A DNA stretch of 39,860 bases, taken from positions 1 to 39,860 of the forward strand of contig JAJFMH010000076.1 in the NCBI GenBank assembly GCA_021772245.1, written 5' to 3'. Source of the DNA: Chlamydiota bacterium (GTDB taxonomy: Bacteria; Chlamydiota; Chlamydiia; Chlamydiales; Simkaniaceae). Under the pieces are notes generated by a model that was not told the origin of the DNA, searched no databases, and was given only the letters and a program-made list of their open reading frames with translations. Below, one piece after another: positions 33,451-39,860 of the stretch. The translations under genes were made by a program, and so were the position numbers. Each line of letters begins with the position of its first letter. Position 1 is the stretch's first letter.

Positions 33451-34392
33451 TTAAAGAGATTTACAAAGCGAGCTAATTGATTTTGCACGAGCAATCGAAT
33501 CGATTGCATTTGCAAAGAGCTTCGCAATGGATACGACATGAATATTTTTCATATCGCAATCTTTGGGCAAAGGAATGGAATTTGTGACAAAAAGAGAATC
33601 GATACTTGAATGATCAATTATACTTTTATCAAAAAGTCCATGAGAGACTGCAACAACTACTTTTTTAGCACCTGATTTCTTACAAAAATCAGAAGCACTT
33701 TTAAGTGTTTTTGCAGTAGAGCAAATGTCATCTACTAAAATAACATCTTGCCCCTCTATCTCGCCTATTAAGGCGTTTACTTGAACTTCATTTGCATTAA
33801 CACGCCGTTTATCAATTACCGCTAAATCTAGACCAAGATCAAGAGCTAACGCTCTTGCAAGTCTAATGCTTCCGATATCTGGCGAAACCACTATAGGGTT
33901 TTTAAGTTGCATTTGCTTAAATTTATCAGCAAATACAACCCTTGCGTACAAATTATCGACCGGAACATCAAAAAAGCCCTGAATTTGATCTGCATGCAGA
34001 TCCATTGTCAGAACTCTCGAAACGCCTGCTTTTTCAAGCAGGTTAGCAACAAGTTTTGCTGTTATCGGGACTCTTCCCTTTTCTTTTCGGTCTTGCCTAG
34101 AATACCCATAATAGGGCATCACAGCAGTGATACTTTTTGCCGATGCTCTTTTCATGGCATCGATAAGTATCAAAAGTTCCATGAGATAGAGGTTAGGTTC
34201 TCTTGCTATACTTTGCAGTATAAACACTTCCTTGCCGCGGACATTCTCTAAAATTTGAACGCCTATCTCACCATCTGGAAATTTTTCAATTTGAACATCA
34301 CCAAGTTTTATATTTAAGTCTTTTGCTATTTCCTTTGAAAGTTCAGGATGAGATGTCCCTGAGAACAATACAAAAGAATCTGCTTCAGTCAT
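33451..34392 (-). CDS. prs: Ribose-phosphate pyrophosphokinase
   Basis: 313 residues, standard length. Family motifs include 'LFSGTSHPELSKEIAKDL', 'MPYYGYSRQDRKEKGRVPI', 'VLTMDLHADQIQGFFDVPVD' and the PRPP-binding loop 'VILVDDICSTAKTLKSA'. It makes PRPP for nucleotide synthesis. The start is 26 bases after a tRNA-Gln gene on the same strand, so tRNA and prs are probably transcribed together. Confidence 0.96.
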   Translation of the reverse strand: MTEADSFVLFSGTSHPELSKEIAKDLNIKLGDVQIEKFPDGEIGVQILENVRGKEVFILQSIAREPNLYLMELLILIDAMKRASAKSITAVMPYYGYSRQDRKEKGRVPITAKLVANLLEKAGVSRVLTMDLHADQIQGFFDVPVDNLYARVVFADKFKQMQLKNPIVVSPDIGSIRLARALALDLGLDLAVIDKRRVNANEVQVNALIGEIEGQDVILVDDICSTAKTLKSASDFCKKSGAKKVVVAVSHGLFDKSIIDHSSIDSLFVTNSIPLPKDCDMKNIHVVSIAKLFANAIDSIARAKSISSLCKSL

Positions 34393-34418
34393 AAAAACTT
34401 CGATTTCAAATTATTTAT

Positions 34419-34490
<72 letters not shown>

Positions 34491-34497
34491 CCATGTA

Positions 34498-34531
34498 ATA
34501 AATGAGTAAAATAGCAATTTTACTCATTTAT
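34498..34531 (-). repeat. Perfect 15-bp inverted repeat upstream of tRNA-Gln
   Basis: A 15-base stem with a 4-base loop (AGCA at 34513-34516), all pairs Watson-Crick, lies 8 bases before the tRNA 5' end. No T tract follows on either strand, so it is not a classical terminator. It could be a terminator relic, a regulator site or a processing signal. The strand is arbitrary. Confidence 0.85.
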
Positions 34532-34746
34532 ATTCAAGCAAGAATAGCTAGTTTTTACATATTGCTATCCATAAGCCATGATTAAGAACTCTTGGCACCC
34601 AATGAAAGGTGTTAGCGCCTTTAAGTTTAGGCATAAGAACTAGATCTTTCGTGTAGTTTACGCAGAAATAATTTGAACAATTTACAAGTAAAGCTATTAC
34701 AGATCAAAAAAAACCTAGCGAAGTAAATTTCCACCTGCAGGATAAA

Positions 34747-35012
34747 CTACAGTAGGATCCTTGAAAGTACATCTGAACATTCCTCTTGAGGCATGCTAAA
34801 ATTATATATACGGCTTTTTGCTTCTTGGTGTGACGCCACAACATTTTTAAGAAAATCATAATTTGAAATATCGAGGTTTCAACAGGAGAGGTTAATAAGT
34901 AGTCATGTCTCTCTGTAACAATGTATTTAATTTCAGACCGCCTTACCTCTGTATCAGTATTACAGTATAAGTATTCCCATTTTCTGGTAATGCAAATTAA
35001 GTAAACCAACAA
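34747..35012 (-). pseudogene. Possible frameshifted gene remnant
   Basis: The 102-codon frame from 35012 begins with plausible protein sequence ('RRSEIKYIVTERHDYLLTSP') and becomes odd and cysteine-rich after about residue 45. In another minus-strand frame the stretch of about 34747-34872 reads much more like protein ('YDFLKNVVASHQEAKSRIYN', then 'SMPQEECSDVLSRILL', then TAG). A single frameshift near 34870 would join the two. No family is recognised, so this is tentative. Confidence 0.3.
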
Positions 35013-35143
35013 ATTTTACCTGTTTATCTTCCAAGACTGTGTGCTTATTTGATTAGCAAGCTGCTTCTTTTAGAAAATGTTTCTGGAGTCTATGAATCAG
35101 GCAACATAATCCAAACACAAAACATTCCTTCTAACCGAAAATT

Positions 35144-35329
35144 CTAACGATTCGATTTTCTATAAAAATCCATAAAGTTATCGACCGCATCAATACATAT
35201 ACTAGTGCTGATTTTAGAAATCGCTGAAACTAAATTTCTTTCACCTAACCACTTTTTTGATCTATAAAAATCAAGCTTTTCTAGCAATCCACTCGTGTCA
35301 GTAATACAAAGTGTTAAGCTAGTTTGCAT
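35144..35329 (-). CDS. Doubtful small open reading frame
   Basis: 61 residues, hydrophilic, with no domain and no well-spaced ribosome site (AGG directly abuts the ATG). Two similar short motifs, 'LDFYRSKKW' and 'MDFYRKSNR', occur in it. It could be a remnant of a longer gene. Confidence 0.2.
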   Translation of the reverse strand: MQTSLTLCITDTSGLLEKLDFYRSKKWLGERNLVSAISKISTSICIDAVDNFMDFYRKSNR

Positions 35330-35525
35330 CCTAAAAACTCACAATATAAATTAGTTTCTCATCAAACCGCTCCTAATATCAGAGCTCTAATTTTGGAAAA
35401 TAAATGTGCTTAAATTTAAAAACTAAATAAAAGGTTCTCTGAAAATACCAAGAAATGCTAGGCTTGCGATGGTTTGCTACAAATGTTTTTGTTGCAATTG
35501 AATAAAATTTAGAGAGGACATACCC

Positions 35526-35771
35526 ATGTGTGAGAATTGTTGGAATGCAGATAGCCGAGAGCAAGCTTTAAAAAGAGCTGACTGTGACGGAAATTTAGTT
35601 CCCTTTTTAACGATGGCACAGCTAAAGGATAGACTTTACCTGGAATGGAAAGAAAAAAATCAGACTTCTTTTCGAATTTATAAAGAAGCCGTTTTCAATC
35701 CCCCTGAAGGTGACTATTCATGGCAAGCAATGCAAAATAGTGATGTATGCCTGAACATCAAATTTTTATAA
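35526..35771 (+). CDS. Small hypothetical protein, 81 residues
   Basis: ATG 35526 has a good site AGAGAGG about 8 bases upstream. The product is soluble, with N-terminal 'MCENCWNADSREQALKRADC' (a CxxC pair and a third Cys) and 'MAQLKDRLYLEWKEKNQTSF'. I recognise no family. The cysteines could bind metal, but spacing alone does not show that. The gene stands alone between the gene-poor region and glgA, which has a separate promoter candidate. Confidence 0.55.
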   Translation: MCENCWNADSREQALKRADCDGNLVPFLTMAQLKDRLYLEWKEKNQTSFRIYKEAVFNPPEGDYSWQAMQNSDVCLNIKFL

Positions 35772-35798
35772 GAGTCGTTTAATTTCGATTTTTTTTTC

Positions 35799-35826
35799 TT
35801 GACTTTACTCCTTTTTCAACTATTTA
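35799..35826 (+). promoter_or_regulatory. Sigma70-type promoter candidate for glgA
   Basis: TTGACT at 35799-35804 and TATTTA at 35821-35826, 16-base spacer, followed by AGGAG at 35841-35845 and the ATG at 35856. Confidence 0.5.
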
Positions 35827-35855
35827 TCTAAAGTTAAAAAAGGAGTTTTTTTTAC

Positions 35856-37262
35856 ATGCAAATTATTCACATTACCTCTGAATTTGCTCCCCTTGCTAAA
35901 GAAGGAGGACTCGGAGATGTCGTTTATGGCCTTACGAAGCAACTTGCGAAACAAGTTCCTAATACATCTGTTATTCTTCCAAAATATCCATATCTAACAA
36001 AAAAAAAGCTTTCTGGATTTAAGATCTGTAAAAAAACACCTCTTTTCAATGCTTTTGTAAAACTACACGAAGGAATTACCATTTACTTAATTGAGCCCAA
36101 ACAAAGAGGGTACTTTTTACAAAAGGGAATTTATGGCGGAAAAAAAGAATTTGAGCGATTTTGGAATTTTTGTGTATGCGCATCCAAATTTTTGGAAACT
36201 CACCTGTTAGAGAAAACGTCTATTAAAACGATTATTCATGTACATGATTGGGTAACAGCGCCCCTTCTAAATATGATAAAGCTAAAAAAATCAAACACAT
36301 CCGTACTTACGATCCACAACATGCAGCATCAAGGCTCAATTACTAATACTCAATTTCGATCTATCAAAAATCAACAAGACCTTTATACACCAGCCTCTCT
36401 GCAAGACCCTCATATTAAAAATAGAGTTAACTTACTACATAGCGGCATTCTTTTAGCAGATATTGTGACAACTGTATCACCAAATTATATGAAGGAAATA
36501 CAAACAAAGCCTCATGGATTTGGTTTAGATGGCGTTCTCAGAAAAAACAAATCGAAGCTTCATGGGATATTAAATGGCATCGATAGTGAGTATTGGAATC
36601 CAAAAAAAGATCTTTTTCTATCACATGTTTTTTCTAGCTCCTCTTCAATTAATAAGGACAAAGAGAAAAATCTAAATGCCCTTAAGAAAAAATTTCCAGA
36701 TCTAGAGTTAAAACGTCCTTTAATTTCCTGCATTACTCGTCTTGTCTCACAAAAAGGTCCCGAGTTAATTAAAGAAGGTGCAATATTTGCACAAAAAAAT
36801 AATACCTCTTTCTTTCTTCTTGCATCTACACCCGACCCAAAACTAAAAGTAGAGTTTCATAAGCTTAAAAAACAGTTAGAAAGCAAGGGCTCATCATCGC
36901 AGTTCCAATTTGAATTTGATGAAGAGCTTGCACATTTACTGTATGCAGCCTCAGATATTATGCTTATCCCCTCACTATTTGAACCATGTGGACTTACGCA
37001 ACTTATCAGCATGAAATATGGTACAATTCCAATCGCCCATAGAGTCGGCGGACTGTGCGATACAATTATAAATGAAAAAAATGGTTTTTTATTTAATAAA
37101 CCCACAAAAGAAGTTTTTCTAAAAACATTGCAAAAGGCCGTCAACTGTTTTGAAAATGAAAAAAGCAGTTGGAAACAATTACAACTTAATGGAATCAAGA
37201 GCGATTTCTCTTGGAACAAATCAGCTAGCAAATACCTACAACTTTACCGAAAATCAAGGTGA
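35856..37262 (+). CDS. glgA: Glycogen synthase (ADP-glucose dependent, GT5)
   Basis: 468 residues, usual length. The N-terminal 'TSEFAPLAKEGGLGDVVYGL' contains the KxGGLxDV sugar-nucleotide motif. Also visible are 'HVHDWVTAPL', 'TIHNMQHQG', 'LHGILNGIDSEYWNP', 'CITRLVSQKGPELI' and the C-terminal 'PSLFEPCGLTQLISMKYG' with the catalytic Glu. It elongates alpha-1,4-glucan from ADP-glucose, working in the same carbohydrate store as malQ. The 3' end overlaps pgsA on the other strand by 9 bases. A glgA-rplY neighbourhood exists in Chlamydia; here about 1.4 kb of tRNA, hairpin and debris plus prs separates them. Confidence 0.96.
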   Translation: MQIIHITSEFAPLAKEGGLGDVVYGLTKQLAKQVPNTSVILPKYPYLTKKKLSGFKICKKTPLFNAFVKLHEGITIYLIEPKQRGYFLQKGIYGGKKEFERFWNFCVCASKFLETHLLEKTSIKTIIHVHDWVTAPLLNMIKLKKSNTSVLTIHNMQHQGSITNTQFRSIKNQQDLYTPASLQDPHIKNRVNLLHSGILLADIVTTVSPNYMKEIQTKPHGFGLDGVLRKNKSKLHGILNGIDSEYWNPKKDLFLSHVFSSSSSINKDKEKNLNALKKKFPDLELKRPLISCITRLVSQKGPELIKEGAIFAQKNNTSFFLLASTPDPKLKVEFHKLKKQLESKGSSSQFQFEFDEELAHLLYAASDIMLIPSLFEPCGLTQLISMKYGTIPIAHRVGGLCDTIINEKNGFLFNKPTKEVFLKTLQKAVNCFENEKSSWKQLQLNGIKSDFSWNKSASKYLQLYRKSR

Positions 37263-37856
37263 AATTTTGCTCTTACTCCAAGTTTCACGCAGAAGTGATT
37301 TGTTCGCATACAAGTACTCTACTCCAGAAAAAATAGTGTAAATGGCAGCAAGCAACACCATATAAAAGCTAATATCTCTAAAGGCTGTTAGAGATAGCGC
37401 GCCATATGAATAGGGAATCATAAGTATTAATATTGCAAGCACAACAATACCCTGGATTACAGTCTTTATTTTACCACTTTTTCTAGCAGCTAAGGCAATC
37501 CCACGTAATCCACAAATAATTCGAAGTGTATTGATCATCGCTTCTCTATATATAAATATAAAAATCAATAAAATGGGTAATTGCACTGCCCCTTGAGTAA
37601 ATGTGATAAGTACAGTAATTCTAGCAACAGAATCTGCCATCGGATCTAAGATTTTACCAAGGTCAGTCACCATATTCCATTTTCTTGCGATATACCCATC
37701 AAAAAAATCAGAAAGATCAGATATTACCACTAAACCAATTAATATAAAGGGCAATAGAGTTGCCTCTATCCCAAGAGCTCTATGATATAAGTATAGAACA
37801 AGAAAAATAGGACAAATAAAAAGTCTGCTTAATGTTAAAATCAAAGGTAATTTCAC
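37254..37856 (-). CDS. pgsA: CDP-diacylglycerol-glycerol-3-phosphate phosphatidyltransferase type enzyme
   Basis: 200 residues with several membrane segments and the CDP-alcohol phosphatidyltransferase signature D-G-x2-A-R-x8-G-x3-D-x3-D, seen as 'FFDGYIARKWNMVTDLG' followed by 'KILDPMADS'. The rest ('LPLILTLSRLFICPIFLVLY' at the start) fits PgsA. It makes phosphatidylglycerol phosphate in the inner membrane. Paralogues exist in chlamydiae, so the exact alcohol substrate is less certain than the family. Confidence 0.88.
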   Translation of the reverse strand: MKLPLILTLSRLFICPIFLVLYLYHRALGIEATLLPFILIGLVVISDLSDFFDGYIARKWNMVTDLGKILDPMADSVARITVLITFTQGAVQLPILLIFIFIYREAMINTLRIICGLRGIALAARKSGKIKTVIQGIVVLAILILMIPYSYGALSLTAFRDISFYMVLLAAIYTIFSGVEYLYANKSLLRETWSKSKISP

Positions 37857-37958
37857 AAATGAACCTACGTTATTTTTCTATTCCGATTTAGTATGACATG
37901 CAAGTGTCAAGTCTCGTCTCACAGTAAAGGATCACAAAAAATTTAGAAAGTTTTTTTT

Positions 37959-38984
37959 CTACTCTTTGATCAAAGCAAGTTGCCCACAAGCCGCGGCAAT
38001 ATCCTTGCCCTTTGTATATCTCCATGTAGTTCTGATGCCAAGTCCGACAAGGGTCGCTCTAAAACTTTCAATAACATCACTACTCGGTCTTGATAAATTT
38101 AACCCTTGCACTGGGTTATAAGGAATTAAATTGACTGTGCACTGCTCTTTTCTTAAGAGCTTTGCGAGTTCGATTGCATCTTGTTTAGAATCATTGATGT
38201 CCTTAATCAAGATATACTCATATGTAACATCTCTTTTCGTTTCCTTAGAGTACTTTTTAATCGCTTCAAGAATATCTTCTAAAAGATATTTCCTGGCGTA
38301 AGGGATGATTTTTTTTCTGAGCTTTTGATTTGCAGCGTGAAGCGAAAGAACAAGACTTACTTTAAAGTCTTCTTTTTCAAGTCTTTCAATACCCTCAATA
38401 ACACCAACTGTTGAAACAGTAATTTTTCTTTGAGAGAGACCAACAAGATCAATCAGAATTCGAATAGTAGATGTTACAGCTTCGTAGTTTTCAAGGGGCT
38501 CACCCATCCCCATAAATACAATGTTTGTAATTTTCTCCCCTTCAAAACTCAAATATTTCTGGACACTCATGACCTGCTCTACAATTTCAGCAGTTTCTAA
38601 ATTCCGAAGAAGACCTTCTTTTCCAGATGCGCAAAAAGCGCATCTGGCAGGGCAACCAACTTGAGATGAGATACAGAGAGTTCTTCGATCTCCAGATCTT
38701 ATCAATACAGATTCTACAAAACTCTTATCAGATAGTTTCCATAGAAACTTCGTTGTTTCCATATCATCAGAATCGACTTCCTTTTCTTGGGTTAGCGATG
38801 CCAGAGAAAACGTCTCTTGCAGCTCATCTCTAAGTGATTTGCCAAGAGTTGTCATTTCTTGAAAATTCACAACTCCCTTTTCATATACCCAATCAAAGAT
38901 CTGAGTAGCTCTATAAGCGGGGTAATTTCTTGATTGTAACCACTCATGAAGATCTTTTTTTTCTAATCCGTAGAAATATTTCAT
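37959..38984 (-). CDS. rlmN: Dual-specificity 23S rRNA / tRNA adenine-C2 methyltransferase
   Basis: 341 residues. The radical SAM cluster is 'QVGCPARCAFCASG' (Cys111, Cys115, Cys118, CX3CX2C). 'IVFMGMGEPLENY', 'KITVSTVGV' and 'LSLHAANQKLRKKIIP' follow, and the methyl-carrying Cys lies in the C-terminal 'DIAACGQL' (about 333). It methylates A2503 of 23S rRNA and A37 of some tRNAs. It is divergent from glyQ; the 161 bases between them must hold both promoters, none of which is clear to me. Confidence 0.96.
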   Translation of the reverse strand: MKYFYGLEKKDLHEWLQSRNYPAYRATQIFDWVYEKGVVNFQEMTTLGKSLRDELQETFSLASLTQEKEVDSDDMETTKFLWKLSDKSFVESVLIRSGDRRTLCISSQVGCPARCAFCASGKEGLLRNLETAEIVEQVMSVQKYLSFEGEKITNIVFMGMGEPLENYEAVTSTIRILIDLVGLSQRKITVSTVGVIEGIERLEKEDFKVSLVLSLHAANQKLRKKIIPYARKYLLEDILEAIKKYSKETKRDVTYEYILIKDINDSKQDAIELAKLLRKEQCTVNLIPYNPVQGLNLSRPSSDVIESFRATLVGLGIRTTWRYTKGKDIAAACGQLALIKE

Positions 38985-39145
38985 TTTGATACTAAAACTT
39001 AATTAAATCTCATAGTAAATATTGCCATCCATAATTACACAGCACCCCCTTTCCATTCAATACGATCTTCTCGAGATTTTGCTTTCGAAAAAAAGTATTA
39101 AGAATTAAAGTATTACACTCAAATTATAACAATAAATGATCGAAT

Positions 39146-39860
39146 ATGATTACGTTTCAAAAAGTTATTAGTCTTCTTACCGAATTTTGGGCAGATCGAG
39201 GATGCATTATCTCTCAAGGTCATGATGTAGAAGTTGGAGCTGGAACGTTTAATCCTGCAACTTTCTTAAGGTCTCTTGGGCCGGAAAGCTTTAGTACCGT
39301 ATATGTAGAACCTTCGAGAAGACCACAAGATGCAAGATTTGGGGAAAATCCAAATCGACTACAGCTATTTCATCAATTACAAGTTATCTTAAAACCATCT
39401 CCTCTAGATATTCAAAATTTATATTTGCAGTCGTTGGAGTTAATTGGGATAAATCGAAAAAAACATGATATACGATTCGTTCACGATGACTGGGAAAGCC
39501 CAACTCTCGGAGCATCAGGCCTTGGTTGGGAGGTTTGGATTGATGGAATGGAAATCACTCAGTTTACCTATTTCCAGCAAGTAGCTGGAATGCAGTTATC
39601 CCCTATTACTGTTGAGATCACATATGGACTTGAAAGGCTGTGTATGATCGTTCAAAACAAAGATAGCTTTTTTGATATGATGTACTCAGATCATTTCAGT
39701 TACAAGGACATCTATCACCGCAATGAAGTCGAATGGAGTCACTACAATTTCTACCACGCATCGACCGAAATGTGGCTTGCTCATTTCAATGATTTTGAGA
39801 AAGAAGCAAAAGCGCTTGCCTCGCTTCATTTTCCCATCCCTGCCTATGACTTCGTTATGA
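39146..39860 (+). CDS. glyQ: Glycyl-tRNA synthetase alpha chain, start of gene, truncated by window end
   Basis: An open frame from ATG 39146 runs to the window end (238 full codons). It begins '[20 protein letters not shown]' and contains '[17 protein letters not shown]', '[20 protein letters not shown]', '[15 protein letters not shown]' and '[10 protein letters not shown]', all signatures of the bacterial GlyQ class II core. ATG 39136 is in another frame and meets a stop soon. In chlamydiae alpha and beta chains are fused as GlyQS; the window ends too early to tell whether that holds here. Confidence 0.97.
   Translation, partial: MITFQKVISLLTEFWADRGCIISQGHDVEVGAGTFNPATFLRSLGPESFSTVYVEPSRRPQDARFGENPNRLQLFHQLQVILKPSPLDIQNLYLQSLELIGINRKKHDIRFVHDDWESPTLGASGLGWEVWIDGMEITQFTYFQQVAGMQLSPITVEITYGLERLCMIVQNKDSFFDMMYSDHFSYKDIYHRNEVEWSHYNFYHASTEMWLAHFNDFEKEAKALASLHFPIPAYDFVM

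Larger units (their letters stand above)
34532..35525. other. Gene-poor stretch with decayed coding remnants
   Basis: About 1 kb without a convincing gene. Short minus-strand frames exist at 34704-35012 and 35144-35329, neither with a good ribosome site or recognisable domain. I see no RNA gene, insertion sequence end or terminal repeat beyond the hairpin next to the tRNA. Most likely old gene debris. Confidence 0.5.

Noticed and set aside
36857-37231. A 124-codon minus-strand frame
   Set aside because: It lies inside glgA, whose motifs leave no doubt about the coding strand.
37905-37910. Perfect TTGACA on the minus strand upstream of pgsA as a promoter
   Set aside because: It lies 48 bases before pgsA, but no acceptable -10 box lies at 16-18 bases, so it was not listed as a feature.

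Overview
The window looks like a chromosomal segment of a chlamydia from outside the classical Chlamydiaceae, an environmental or amoeba-associated type. Three kinds of evidence support this. First, the block sctU-sctV-copN-scc1-malQ, with rpmB and a phospholipase D-like gene a little further on, follows the chlamydial order I remember as CT091 to CT084. Second, the right half carries rplY-pth-rpsF-rpsR-rplI-ispE and, separately, glyQ, pgsA and glgA, which echo chlamydial CT796 to CT804. Third, map has the chlamydial N-terminal SEC-C zinc motif. A Legionella/Simkania-type outer membrane protein (Lpg1974-like) and heptose genes hldD and hldE-like point away from Chlamydia proper, perhaps towards a Simkania-like lineage. 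The species cannot be named from the sequence alone. The DNA is AT-rich throughout.

Layout. 1-5580 (+): end of sctU, sctV, copN, its chaperone and malQ, tightly packed. 5542-12680: an outer membrane porin-like protein, a transglutaminase/TPR exported protein, small exported or membrane hypotheticals, soluble transhydrogenase sthA, rpmB and a PLD-family protein. 12682-19636: a 535-residue orphan, truA, map, a bilobed-membrane/coiled-coil protein next to map, an M20 peptidase and htpX.

19645-27803 (-) is the unusual part: seven consecutive genes built from eukaryote-like modules. In transcription order they are a protein with an internally duplicated domain, an F-box protein, an LRR-GNAT-WD40 fusion, two ASCH-domain proteins, a U-box/RING-like WD40 protein, and a third ASCH protein. 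The last five have small gaps or overlap and look like one operon. Several carry basic clusters resembling nuclear localisation signals. My inference is a host-directed effector island that interferes with ubiquitin ligation and nuclear or RNA functions. Nothing in the window proves secretion.

27894-34490 (-): a housekeeping run, tRNA-Gln - prs - rplY - pth - rpsF - rpsR - rplI - ispE - hldD - hldE-like. The last gene keeps the heptose kinase domain, but its nucleotidyltransferase half appears degenerate. 34491-35525 holds almost no convincing gene, only a perfect hairpin and probable gene remnants. 35526-39860: a small hypothetical gene, glgA, pgsA, rlmN and the start of glyQ, which runs off the end of the window. 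Neighbouring convergent genes often touch or overlap, so transcription ends are very compact.
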